A program made the position numbers and the translations under genes. From Streptomyces fildesensis (GTDB taxonomy: Bacteria; Actinomycetota; Actinomycetes; Streptomycetales; Streptomycetaceae), in NCBI RefSeq assembly GCF_016107395.1, contig NZ_JAAIKO010000048.1, forward strand, positions 1-55,297: 55,297 nt of DNA, read 5' to 3'. Each line of letters opens with the position of its first letter. Positions within the stretch are counted from its first letter, which is position 1. Below, one piece after another: positions 16,976 through 25,210 of the stretch. The notes below the pieces were generated by a model. It saw only the letters and a program-made list of their open reading frames with translations. It was not told the origin of the DNA and made no database searches.

Positions 16976-17188
16976 ATGCAGCACATGGAGAAGGAGGACC
17001 GGACGCCGCTCGTCGTCCGGTGGCTCAGCGCATACGGACCGGACGGCGCGGCGGACGAGGGCCTGTGGGGCGGGCGGCGCCACGAACCCCTGCCGCGGGT
17101 GGATCCGGCCGGGCGGGCGCGCGGGGCGATGGTCGGCTTCGCGGTCGTCACGGTCGCGGCGGCAGTGGCGTCGGTGCTCATCGGCTGA
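16976..17188 (+). CDS. Small C-tail-anchored membrane protein
   Basis: 70 residues from ATG 16976, or 67 from the next ATG at 16985. An acidic start (EKEDRTPLVVRWLSAYGP), a basic middle and one hydrophobic C-terminal helix (AMVGFAVVTVAAAVASVLI) predict a single-pass protein. Codon bias looks coding. The ribosome site is weak and I do not recognise a family. Confidence 0.55.
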   Translation: MQHMEKEDRTPLVVRWLSAYGPDGAADEGLWGGRRHEPLPRVDPAGRARGAMVGFAVVTVAAAVASVLIG

Positions 17189-17296
17189 GCACCGACGCGG
17201 CCGTCCGCCGGAAGGGCGTCCGGTTGCTCCCGCATTGGCATTCCCGGCCGGCACACAGCGCACAATTTCAGAAATCGCATTGCCGGTCTTGCAAAT

Positions 17297-17318
17297 GGCT
17301 TAAAGAAAACTTAAGGCC
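17297..17318. promoter_or_regulatory. Near-palindrome in an AT-rich island of a 345-bp gene-free stretch
   Basis: The stretch 17189-17533 between a small membrane protein gene and the convergent kinase gene has no supportable ORF. Its first half is unusually AT-rich. It contains GGCTTAA, then AGAAAAC, then TTAAGGCC, an imperfect dyad related in form to the dyad at 20318-20339 on the other side of the two-component genes. The second half holds short GGGCGGACCC-like repeats without other recognisable content. Confidence 0.4.
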
Positions 17319-17533
17319 ACTCCACATAAACCCGTGCAACGTCTTCGACACCGATCTGCGCTTCCTGGCGCACAACCGCGCGGAAAGACCATCTGGGCCG
17401 AGCAGCCGTTCCCCGCCGGCCCGTAGACCAGGACGCGACGACCCGACCCCGACGGGCGGACCCTGATGGGCGGACCCGGTCGGGGAGGCGGGCGGGCCCT
17501 GTCAGGGAACGGGCACGCCTTGTCGCGGAAACG

Positions 17534-18961
17534 TCATGACGCGGTCCACCAGCGTGTCCGGGAGCCCCTGGAGGCGGCGGTACGACGGCGGCGCTTGCTG
17601 CGGCCGCCGCTGCCCTGGGCCGCGGCGAGTCCGAAGGTCACCTCGATGTGTGCGCCGCCCAGCCCGCCCCGGGAGATGTCCACCGCTCCGCGCGTCACGG
17701 CGGCGGCCCGGTGGGCGATGTCCAGTCCGAGGCCGGTGGAGACCGTACTGACCCCGCGGGCCACGGCACCGCCCGGATCCGGGATGCCGGGACCGGCGTC
17801 CTCGACCACGAGCGTCACACTCTGCGCACCACGCTCCAGGCGCACCGCGAACGCGGTGCCCGGCGCCGTGTGCCGGAACACATTGCCGACCAGGGCGTCG
17901 AAGACGGCCGCGAGGTCGTCCTCGGGCAGGTCGATCAGTGCCTCTTCAAGGGTGATGTCCACATGGAACGGCCGGTGTTGCTGCTCGGCCAGAACGGCCC
18001 AGAAGGCGGCTTTGCGGCGGATCACCGCGGCTGCCGCGCAGCCCTCCGCGGGCGGACCCGAGGCGGGTGTCCGGCCAGGGGTGGCGGCCCCCGAGAGCGG
18101 TCGCAGGCCCCATCCCATCGGTCCCACGGCGAGTGGTGTGCGGGCGGCGGTGATGATCGAGTGCAGTTCGGCGTCGAGGTGGTGGATCGCGGCGGCGATC
18201 CGTTCCGCGTCGGCGGTCGGCCCCATGCGGTCGGCGGTGAGGCGCAGTGCGGTCAGCGGTGTCCGCAGCCGGTGGGAGAGGTCCGCGACGAGTTCACGTT
18301 CGACGGCGAGCAGCTCCAGCATGCGATCGGCCATGGCGTTGAAGGCCAGCCCCGCCTCGTACAACTCGGGCGGTCCCATCGGGTCCACCCGGACGTTGAG
18401 GTCGCCGCGGCCCAGGGCGTGGGTGGCGCGGGACAGCTGGTGCGAGGAGCGCACCACGCGGGCGGCGAGCCGGTCCGCGACGAGGGTGGAGCCGGCCACC
18501 AGGGCCACCGCGAGCAGCGTGATGGCCCCCCAGGAGGCGGCCACCCCCCGGTTGAGCCGGTCCGAGGGGACGAACTCCTCGATCACCGCAACCCGCCCGG
18601 GACCCAGGACGACCGGCTGGAGGTAGACCCAGCCGCCCGGCCGGTTCTGGGCGATCGCCTCGCCGTCACGGGCGGCTCGCTGGAGCAGGGCGGCGGGCGC
18701 GTGCGTCGGTCCGACGACCTGTCCGGCCGGCAGGTGGACGCTCAGGTCCTCGCCAGGGGCCAGCACGGAGATGGCCTGGCGCAGGTCGGGGATGTCGTCG
18801 GTCAGGGCCAGCACCGGGGCGAGCGCGGCGGCCTGCTGTTCGGCGGCGGTGATCGCCTGGTTGCGGGCCTCCGAGCGCACCAGCAGGGCGAGGGGTATCA
18901 GGAAGGACAGGGCCACCATGGAAGTGACCGCCAGCGCCACCCCTGCCAGGGCGCGTCTCAC
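17534..18961 (-). CDS. Sensor histidine kinase, HAMP type
   Basis: 475 residues. TM1 (about 5-28), an extracytoplasmic loop to about 140, TM2 (about 142-165), HAMP (about 165-220), dimerisation helix with the phosphorylated histidine in DLSHRLRTPLTALRL (about 230), then an ATPase domain with N-box DALVGNVFRHT, G1 DAGPGIP and G2 TGLGLDIA. A roughly 35-residue Gly/Ala/Pro insertion lies between the DHp and ATPase parts. GTG 18961 overlaps the regulator stop by four bases, so kinase and regulator are coupled. The C-terminal tail is very basic. The signal is unknown; a neighbouring secreted protein may be a partner. Confidence 0.92.
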   Translation of the reverse strand: MRRALAGVALAVTSMVALSFLIPLALLVRSEARNQAITAAEQQAAALAPVLALTDDIPDLRQAISVLAPGEDLSVHLPAGQVVGPTHAPAALLQRAARDGEAIAQNRPGGWVYLQPVVLGPGRVAVIEEFVPSDRLNRGVAASWGAITLLAVALVAGSTLVADRLAARVVRSSHQLSRATHALGRGDLNVRVDPMGPPELYEAGLAFNAMADRMLELLAVERELVADLSHRLRTPLTALRLTADRMGPTADAERIAAAIHHLDAELHSIITAARTPLAVGPMGWGLRPLSGAATPGRTPASGPPAEGCAAAAVIRRKAAFWAVLAEQQHRPFHVDITLEEALIDLPEDDLAAVFDALVGNVFRHTAPGTAFAVRLERGAQSVTLVVEDAGPGIPDPGGAVARGVSTVSTGLGLDIAHRAAAVTRGAVDISRGGLGGAHIEVTFGLAAAQGSGGRSKRRRRTAASRGSRTRWWTAS

Positions 18962-19674
18962 GGTGGCGTCACCAGCTTGATGCCGACACCGCGCACCGTG
19001 TGCAGGTACCGCGGACGTATCGCCCGTTCACCGAGTTTGCGGCGCAGTGCGGACAGATGCACATCGATCGTCGCATCGTCGACATAGGACTCGCGCCACA
19101 CCTCGGTGAGGATCTTGCGCTTGGAGACGACGCAGCCGGCGTTGCCGGCCAGGTAGGCGAGAAGATCGAACTCACGCCGGGTGAGATGCAGTTCCCGGCC
19201 GCCGAGATGCGCGGTGCGGGCCATGGCGTCCACCCGCAGCTCACCGACCACCATCGGGCCCTGCGTCGCGGTCGGGCCTTCGTGCAGACCTCCGGGGACC
19301 GAGGCGACGGCCCGGCCGACGCGTCGCAGGACCGCGGTCAGCCGGGCGGTCAACTGTCCGCTGGAGAAGGGCTTGACGAGATAGTCGTCGGCGCCCGCGT
19401 TCAGCAGCCGGACGATCTCGGCGTCGTCGTCCCGGGCGGTGACCACGAGCACCGGTACCTGGGAGATGCCACGGATCATGCGCAGCGCGTCACTTCCGTC
19501 CAGATCCGGCAGTCCCAGGTCCAGGATGACGGCGTCGAGGGGCCCTTGAGTCACCTCTCTCAGTCCGCTGAATCCATCGGCGGCACTGCGCACCACATGG
19601 CCGTCACCGGTCAGGATCTCGATCAGTGCCGCGCGTATGGCGGGGTCGTCTTCCACGACAAGGACGCTGGCCAT
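18958..19674 (-). CDS. OmpR/PhoB-family response regulator
   Basis: 238 residues from ATG 19674 (MASVLVVEDD). Receiver with acidic pair ED, phosphorylatable Asp in VILDLGLPDLDG (about residue 52), Thr in VLVVTARDD and Lys in DYLVKPFS. A winged-helix output domain follows (LTRREFDLLAYLAGNAGCVVSKRKILTEVW, DATIDVHLSALRRKLG, LHTVRGVGIKL). It is first in a regulator-kinase operon and only 35 bases from a divergent membrane protein gene, so both promoters overlap and co-regulation is likely. Confidence 0.93.
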   Translation of the reverse strand: MASVLVVEDDPAIRAALIEILTGDGHVVRSAADGFSGLREVTQGPLDAVILDLGLPDLDGSDALRMIRGISQVPVLVVTARDDDAEIVRLLNAGADDYLVKPFSSGQLTARLTAVLRRVGRAVASVPGGLHEGPTATQGPMVVGELRVDAMARTAHLGGRELHLTRREFDLLAYLAGNAGCVVSKRKILTEVWRESYVDDATIDVHLSALRRKLGERAIRPRYLHTVRGVGIKLVTPP

Positions 19675-19709
19675 GCGGCACACCGTAACGGATCAGCCAT
19701 GATGGTGCC

Positions 19710-20258
19710 GTGCCCCGTCCGCTGCGCTACCTCATGATCTGGCTGTGCTGCACGGCTCTGACCGTGACCGCCGCCTTCCTGGCCGTGCGCTTTGTGGTGC
19801 ATTCGACCGCTCCGCTACCGCCGACCGCGCATGCGCTGCCGACGGTCTTCAGCACGCCGTCCCCCACACCCGGCCTGCTCATTCCCGCCACTTCGGCGCC
19901 GAGCACCCCGCTCACTCCCACCCCGCGCAAGACCCCGACGGTGACGCCGTCCACCAAGCCGCCCACCACGCGGCCTCCGACGACCGCTCCGGTGAACGGG
20001 CGCAACACGTCGAACACCTGCAAGGGCGGCGTGGGGGTGCACAGCATGCAGTCGGTGGGCGGCCGGGTGACGTTCAACATGGGCGCCGACGCGATCTGCC
20101 TGGTCTCCGCGGTGCCGTCGCCGGGCTTCACCACGAGCACGGACCAGGACGCACCGGACACCCTGACCGTGACCTTCTCCAGTGCGAACCACCGTTCGGA
20201 GACCACGGGGACCATCCACCCGCAGCCACAGGCGGTCACCCGCGAAGTCTCCTGGTAA
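19710..20258 (+). CDS. Membrane-anchored secreted protein next to the two-component genes
   Basis: 182 residues from GTG 19710. One N-terminal membrane segment (LMIWLCCTALTVTAAFLAV), a long Thr/Pro-rich stalk (about 35-95), then a compact C-terminal domain with TCKGG and ADAICLVSAVPSPGF; the two cysteines may pair. The stalk is typical of wall-spanning proteins. The divergent layout with a kinase/regulator pair suggests an accessory sensor or a target of that pair. No named family recognised. Confidence 0.7.
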   Translation: MPRPLRYLMIWLCCTALTVTAAFLAVRFVVHSTAPLPPTAHALPTVFSTPSPTPGLLIPATSAPSTPLTPTPRKTPTVTPSTKPPTTRPPTTAPVNGRNTSNTCKGGVGVHSMQSVGGRVTFNMGADAICLVSAVPSPGFTTSTDQDAPDTLTVTFSSANHRSETTGTIHPQPQAVTREVSW

Positions 20259-20317
20259 CCGCGGACGGTTGCTTCGAGGCGGCTCCGGCCGCCCGGAACC
20301 GAGCGGAACCTGTGGGC

Positions 20318-20339
20318 AACCTTAGGAGAATCTAAGGTT
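20318..20339. promoter_or_regulatory. 8-bp perfect inverted repeat upstream of the CAP-domain gene
   Basis: AACCTTAG and CTAAGGTT flank GAGAAT, 158 bases before the CAP gene start and 60 bases after the preceding stop. There is no T-run and it is AT-richer than the surroundings, so a protein-binding dyad is more likely than a terminator. The adjacent response regulator is a candidate ligand. Confidence 0.45.
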
Positions 20340-20497
20340 CCCGTCGCGGTGTGTGACACCGGCCGGAAAGCGCCTAGGTTCGGTCTCGCCCGGTCACTCA
20401 GCAGCACCCCTCGACCGGTCGTGACACATCCCGGCGCGGGGCATCCCCCTGTGCTCCGCGCCGGCCCCCGCCTCCGATCCCCCGAGGTCTTCCACAC

Positions 20498-21295
20498 ATG
20501 AGCTCGCACCGCCGCGCCGATCTGCCCAGCGCCCCCTCGCCGCAGCACCGCGCACCGCGGCAGCCCCGACTGCGCAAAGCCGTCATGGGCGCGGCCGTGA
20601 TCGCCGCACTGGGCGGCGGGACGGCCTTCGCCTGCATAGGCGGCGGCTCCGGCCACGCCCCAGGACAGCCCACCGCTGCGACCCCCACCGCAGCGGTGGG
20701 CACACACAAGCCGCCGGCCGGCACCCGGCCCACGTCTCCCGTGACGCACCCCGCCCGGCCGACCGCGAAGCCGACCCCCACGCCCTCGCGTCACACCACC
20801 CCGCCCCGGCCGGCGCCGACCCCGACGAAGCCCGCCCCCACCACGTCCGCCCCGTCGACCCCACCGGTCTCCGGCGACGCGGTGCAGCAGGTGCTGGCCA
20901 AGGTCAACCAGGCCAGGGCCGCCCAGGGACTGCCCGCGTACACCCTTCTCGAAGGGCTGAACCGCAGTGCGGCGGCGCACAACAAGGTGATGTCCGCCGG
21001 CTGTGGACTGTCCCACCAGTGCCCCGGCGAGCCCGCGTTCGGCGACCGCGAGCGGGCGCAGGGCGTGCAGTGGATGTCGGCGGGAGAGAACATCGGCGAG
21101 GGCGGACCGGTCGCCGACACCCAGCAGGCCATAGCCAAGATGGCACTCGGACTCACGCAGAGCATGCTCGACGAGCGACCGCCGAACGACGGCCACCGCC
21201 GCAACATGCTGAGCTCCTCGTTCACCCATATCGGTATCGCGGTATTCCGGGACAGTTCAGGAACTGTCTGGCTCACCCAGGACTTCTCCAACTGA
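20498..21295 (+). CDS. Secreted CAP/SCP-domain protein
   Basis: 265 residues. N-terminal export signal (about 27-47, ending FACIGGGS), a Thr/Pro-rich wall linker (about 50-125), then a CAP domain (about 130-265) with VNQARAAQGLPAYTLLEGLNRSAAAHNKVM, GENIGEG and NDGHRRNMLSSSFTHIGIAV, the standard CAP signature histidine and glutamate pattern. Bacterial YkwD-like CAP proteins are extracellular and their activity is largely unknown. It lies between two two-component systems. Confidence 0.9.
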   Translation: MSSHRRADLPSAPSPQHRAPRQPRLRKAVMGAAVIAALGGGTAFACIGGGSGHAPGQPTAATPTAAVGTHKPPAGTRPTSPVTHPARPTAKPTPTPSRHTTPPRPAPTPTKPAPTTSAPSTPPVSGDAVQQVLAKVNQARAAQGLPAYTLLEGLNRSAAAHNKVMSAGCGLSHQCPGEPAFGDRERAQGVQWMSAGENIGEGGPVADTQQAIAKMALGLTQSMLDERPPNDGHRRNMLSSSFTHIGIAVFRDSSGTVWLTQDFSN

Positions 21296-21386
21296 GCTTT
21301 CCGCACCATGCTCCGCAATGGGGAAGACGACGTATCGGCGGATATGCGCCGTCGCGCGCACGCCTCCCCGTCGCGGCGGAACCGCA

Positions 21387-21416
21387 CAGCGACCGCTGCC
21401 CTGGCAGCGGTCGCTG
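21387..21416. terminator. Strong hairpin terminator after the CAP-domain gene
   Basis: CAGCGACCGCTGCC and its exact complement form a 14-bp stem with a two-base loop, 92 bases after the CAP stop codon. GGCTTTCTTGC follows closely. Confidence 0.75.
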
Positions 21417-21496
21417 TCGCGGCTTTCTTGCTCCTGCGAACAATTCGGCAGCCGGCCCTGACAACTTCCTAAAAAGTGTCGGCGAAGCTGACCGGC

Positions 21497-21799
21497 ATGA
21501 TGAGCGCATGGAAGCGATCGACAGCCACCCGGCCGCAGATGTGGCAGTCCGCCGCACTGGCCACCATCACGTTCTCGGTCCTGTCCGTGGTGACCGGTTG
21601 CGTCGGTGGCGAAGCGGGCGGCGTCAGGGAGTCACGGGTGGTCCTGGCACCTGACGCACCCGACGCGGCCGACTCCGCTGCGGCGGCTGACGCGGCCGGC
21701 GCCCCCGCCGGTTCAGTGACCGCCGTGACGGTCACGCGAGTGGTCGCGCCCGAAACGGCGGCGTGGGGCGGCGGCGTCGCCCGGTACCCGTCCCGCTGA
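21497..21799 (+). CDS. Possible small lipoprotein
   Basis: 100 residues from ATG 21497; a GTG at 21476 would add seven. The N-terminus reads as a lipoprotein signal: a basic head with KRST, a hydrophobic core ALATITFSVLSVV and lipobox VTGC. The mature part is short and Ala/Val-rich. It overlaps the 3' end of the convergent kinase gene by 87 bases, which weakens the case. Upstream 21460-21480 resembles an inverted repeat (GACAACTT and AAGTGTC). Confidence 0.45.
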   Translation: MMSAWKRSTATRPQMWQSAALATITFSVLSVVTGCVGGEAGGVRESRVVLAPDAPDAADSAAAADAAGAPAGSVTAVTVTRVVAPETAAWGGGVARYPSR

Positions 21800-23629
21800 C
21801 GCCGGACCATCGGCCGCCGCTTCCATGACGGGGTGCGGTGGCAGTCGCAGCGTGAAGACCGTGGACTCGCCGGGAACGCTGCGCGCGGTCACGGTGCCGC
21901 CATGGGCGTGCGCGAGCTGGCGGACGATGGCCAGCCCCAGTCCACTGCCGCCGGTGCGGCGGCTGCGGGACTTCTCCACCCGCCAGAACCGGTCGAAGAT
22001 GTTGGCCAGGTCCTCCGGCGCGATCCCGGAACCGGTGTCGGTGACATCGATCGTGACCATGCCGTCGGCCCGGTGGGCGTGCAGCGAGACGCTCCCGCCC
22101 GACGGGGTGTGGCGCAGCGCGTTGGAGACCAGGTTGCCCAGGGCCTGGCGCAGCCGGACGGGGTCGGCGCTCAGTTGCGGATCCCCCTCCACGGAGGCGG
22201 CGATGCTCACCCCGGCGACCTGAGCGTGGGCGCGGTTCGCGTCGGCGACCTGCTGCAGGAGATCACCCAGCCGCACCGGTTCGGGGTGCAGCCGCAGGGT
22301 GCCGGCATCGGCGGACGCGAGGTCCTGCAGGTCGTCGATGATGTGCTGCAGGAGCAGCGCCTCGTCGTGGAGGGACGACAGCAGCCGCTGGTCGGGCACG
22401 ACGATGCCGTCCTTGGCGACCTCCAGCCAGCCGCGGATGTTGGTCAGCGGGGTCCGCAGCTCATGGGCGATGTCACTGACCATCGCCTTGCGCTGGGTCT
22501 CGGTGCGTTCCCTGCGCTCTGACAGGTCGTTGAAGGCCGCGGCGAGGAATCCGGTCTCGTCGCTGGTGGTGACCGGGACGCGGGTGTGCCGTTCTATGGG
22601 CTCCTGCGCGGCGTTGGTCAGGGCACGCAGCGGCCGGACCAGCCGGGTGGCGATCAGGGCCGTCACGGTGACGGTGAGGAGCAGGACGAGTCCGGTCACG
22701 CCGGCGATGCGGGTGGTGTTGGCCCGTGACAGGTCGAAGCGCGGCCGGCCGGCGCCGGCGCCGGTGTCGCTGACGAAGAGCTGCGCGGCCGGGGCGACGA
22801 AGGTGCGCAGTTGCTCCCGGCGGCTGGCGTCGATGCAGTCCTGCAGCACCTGGTAGTCCGACGGTACCTTGACGCCCTTGCCCCAGGTGAAGTCGGACGA
22901 CAGGCTCACATATCCCGCGACGGTGGATCCCTGCCGGGCCAGACAGGCGTTCACCAGGATGTCGAGGCCGCTCAGGGCCCGCTGTTCGGTGGCGGTGGGC
23001 CGGCTCAGCCCCGCCAGACCGCAGTCGTCGTAGGCGTAATCGTCGAGCTTCGTCTGGCCGTCGCGGGACACCTGCACGGTGGGCCGGCCGCCGGGGCTGT
23101 CGGCCACCTTCCCCACCCACCCCTCGTCGCGCAGGCACGCCAGCACCTTGCCGGCGAACTGCGTCAGCAGCGCGTGCTCGGCGGCGGGCAGCCGGTACGG
23201 GCCGACCGCGCGCGGATCGATGCGTGACACCGGCTGCGTTCCGCTCTGCCCCTGGAGCGGGGTGTCGGTCCGCAGGGCGTCGATGACGGCGAAGGCCCGC
23301 GGCGGCAGTTCCGGACCCTTCGGCGCGGAGTCGGCGAGCACATGGCGGTCCTGGTCGGTGAGCGCGACGCGGCGGCCCGTCGCCCGGGCCAGCCGGTCGA
23401 TCGTCGGCTGGACGCCGGCCCATGCCTTGTGCCCGGCGGCGTAGCCGGTCAGCGTGTCGTGGATCATCGCGTCGTCGGACAGGATCTGGCCCTGTTCCTG
23501 CTGGATGGCCCGGGTGGTGGTCTGCACCGCGAGCCACGCGGTGGCGACGATCGAGCAGACGGCGATCAGCATCGAGGTGACCAGCAGCCGGGCCAGCAGG
23601 CTCTTGCGCAGCGGAACGTTACGGGCCAC
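21713..23629 (-). CDS. Sensor histidine kinase, BaeS-like
   Basis: 638 residues. TM1 (about 10-30), a large extracytoplasmic sensor region of roughly 270 residues with several cysteines (ACLRDEG, DDCGLAG, NACLARQG, LQDCIDASRR), TM2 near 310-330, HAMP, then DIAHELRTPLTNIRGWLEVAKDG with the phospho-His, N-box LGNLVSNALRHTP, G1 DTGSGIAPEDL, F-box FDRFWRVEKSR and G2 GSGLGLAIVRQ. The four or more conserved-looking cysteines outside the membrane suggest disulfides or redox/metal sensing (inference). Its start overlaps the regulator stop by 11 bases. Confidence 0.93.
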   Translation of the reverse strand: MARNVPLRKSLLARLLVTSMLIAVCSIVATAWLAVQTTTRAIQQEQGQILSDDAMIHDTLTGYAAGHKAWAGVQPTIDRLARATGRRVALTDQDRHVLADSAPKGPELPPRAFAVIDALRTDTPLQGQSGTQPVSRIDPRAVGPYRLPAAEHALLTQFAGKVLACLRDEGWVGKVADSPGGRPTVQVSRDGQTKLDDYAYDDCGLAGLSRPTATEQRALSGLDILVNACLARQGSTVAGYVSLSSDFTWGKGVKVPSDYQVLQDCIDASRREQLRTFVAPAAQLFVSDTGAGAGRPRFDLSRANTTRIAGVTGLVLLLTVTVTALIATRLVRPLRALTNAAQEPIERHTRVPVTTSDETGFLAAAFNDLSERRERTETQRKAMVSDIAHELRTPLTNIRGWLEVAKDGIVVPDQRLLSSLHDEALLLQHIIDDLQDLASADAGTLRLHPEPVRLGDLLQQVADANRAHAQVAGVSIAASVEGDPQLSADPVRLRQALGNLVSNALRHTPSGGSVSLHAHRADGMVTIDVTDTGSGIAPEDLANIFDRFWRVEKSRSRRTGGSGLGLAIVRQLAHAHGGTVTARSVPGESTVFTLRLPPHPVMEAAADGPASAGRVPGDAAAPRRRFGRDHSRDRHGGH

Positions 23630-24317
23630 GGCGGCCTCCGGTCAGTTTGTATCCGACGCCGAACACGGTCACCAGGCGCACCGGCTTGCGCGGATCGATC
23701 TCGATCTTCTTGCGCAGGTTGAGGATGTGGACGTCGATGGCGCGCTCGGAGATGGCGCGCTCGTACCCCCGGACGCACTCCAGCAGCTGACCGCGGGTGA
23801 AGACCCGGTCCGGTTCGGCGGCCAGCGCCAGCAGGATCTCGAACTCCCCGGGTGTGCAGACCACCGGCTCCCCCGCGCAGCTCACCGCCCGCCGGGCGGG
23901 GTCCACCGCCAGGGTGTCGACCCACAGGACACCGTCGGCCGCCACCGGGGGCCGTTGGACGCGCCGCAGCAGGGCGTGGATGCGGGCCATCAGCTCGCGC
24001 GGGCTGTAGGGCTTGGTCATGTAGTCGTCCGCGCCCAGCTCCAGGCCGAGCAGCAGATCGTCCTCATGGGAGCGGGCGGTGAGCATCAGCACCGGCAGAT
24101 CGCTGCCGGGCCGCAGGATTCTGCACACGCCCAGGCCGTCAATCTCCGGCAGCATCCAGTCCAGGACGAGCAGGTCGGGCCGGCTGCGCAGCACCTCGTC
24201 GACGGCGGACCGGCCGTCGTGGACGACGGTCGCGGTGTGACCGTGCGCCTCCACGCACCGGCGTACCAGCTCCGCCTGCATTTCGTCGTCTTCCGCGACC
24301 AGAATATGTGCGCACAC
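23619..24317 (-). CDS. OmpR/PhoB-family response regulator
   Basis: 232 residues from GTG 24317 (MCAHILVAEDD). Receiver residues present: EDD, Asp in LLVLDWMLPEIDG, Thr in LMLTARSHED, Lys in YMTKPYSPRE. Winged-helix output domain at about 130-225 (CTPGEFEILLALAAEPDRVFTRGQLLECV, AIDVHILNLRKKIE, LVTVFGVGYKL). An upstream in-frame ATG at 24392 overlaps the methyltransferase stop as ATGA, which would argue for coupling and a 25-residue extension, but that extension does not resemble receivers. I prefer the GTG. Confidence 0.9.
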   Translation of the reverse strand: MCAHILVAEDDEMQAELVRRCVEAHGHTATVVHDGRSAVDEVLRSRPDLLVLDWMLPEIDGLGVCRILRPGSDLPVLMLTARSHEDDLLLGLELGADDYMTKPYSPRELMARIHALLRRVQRPPVAADGVLWVDTLAVDPARRAVSCAGEPVVCTPGEFEILLALAAEPDRVFTRGQLLECVRGYERAISERAIDVHILNLRKKIEIDPRKPVRLVTVFGVGYKLTGGRRGP

Positions 24318-24388
24318 CCCTGGGATGTTAAGCGCACTGGTGTTCGCCGATGCCGCGGTGAGATGTATGCCGCACCCTGACACTTTCC

Positions 24389-25159
24389 TCATATCCCGCT
24401 GCGATGATTCGCCGTCCGGAATTGAGGCAGTCCCTCAGCTACGCCGGCCACCACCAGCCGGCAGTGCGGGCTGCCGTCCGGGCGGCGGCCGAACTCCTCC
24501 AGCGGGAGCAGTTCCACGGTGAACCCGGCCCCGACCAGATCGTCCCGCACTCCCCGCAGCGGGAAGGTCCGGTAGTACATGACGAACGGCGGACGCCACA
24601 GCGCGTTGCGCACCCGCATGACCGCGTCGAATCCGTACAGCGCCCAGTACAGCGGGGAACGGACCGGCAGCGGAGCGCCGAGGGGGAAGGCGAACACCCC
24701 GCCGGACCGCAACGAGCGGTGCACCTCGGCGAACAGACCCGGCCGCTCGGCGGGCAGGAAGTGTCCGAACGCGCCGAAACTCACGGCCAGATCGAACGCC
24801 GCTGTGAACGGCAGCGCCCGCGCATCCGCCCGTACCCAGTCCACCGCGGGCTTGCCCTCCACCGGGACGGCCTGCCCGGCGGCGGCCAGCATCCCGGCGC
24901 TGAAGTCGACCCCGGTGACCCGCTCCTCGCACAGTTCCCGCAGCACCCCGACCCCGGCGCCCGTACCGCAGCAGACGTCGAGCCCCGTCCCGAACGGCCC
25001 GAGCGGGCGCAGTGCGCCGGTCACCGCGTCCAGGAAGGGCTCGGGTGTGCGGAAGGGGGTGTGGTCGAACTTCGGCGCCAGCAGGTCGTAGCCGCGCTCG
25101 ATCGACGAGAGCGCCTGCACGGTCAGTTCGCGGAGCGTGGGTCCTTCGGAGGTGAACAC
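24389..25159 (-). CDS. SAM-dependent methyltransferase, class I
   Basis: 256 residues from GTG 25159. The Rossmann motif I is GLDVCCGTGAGVGVL (about residues 58-72); motif II is GVDFSAGML and motif IV is FDLAVSFGAFGHFL. The family pattern is that of ubiquinone/UbiE-like small-molecule methyltransferases, and the substrate is unknown. It ends at the response regulator's alternative ATG, so it may be the first gene of a methyltransferase-regulator-kinase unit. An unrelated clpX paralogue lies 51 bases upstream on the same strand. Confidence 0.85.
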   Translation of the reverse strand: MFTSEGPTLRELTVQALSSIERGYDLLAPKFDHTPFRTPEPFLDAVTGALRPLGPFGTGLDVCCGTGAGVGVLRELCEERVTGVDFSAGMLAAAGQAVPVEGKPAVDWVRADARALPFTAAFDLAVSFGAFGHFLPAERPGLFAEVHRSLRSGGVFAFPLGAPLPVRSPLYWALYGFDAVMRVRNALWRPPFVMYYRTFPLRGVRDDLVGAGFTVELLPLEEFGRRPDGSPHCRLVVAGVAEGLPQFRTANHRSGI

Positions 25160-25210
25160 CGCCCCCAGCGTAGTCAGCCGCGCTCCCCCGGGCCCGGAGC
25201 GCGGGCGGGC

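Noticed and set aside
21387..21416. 14-bp hairpin as a regulatory operator
   Set aside because: The very stable GC-rich stem with a two-base loop downstream of a stop codon fits a terminator better.
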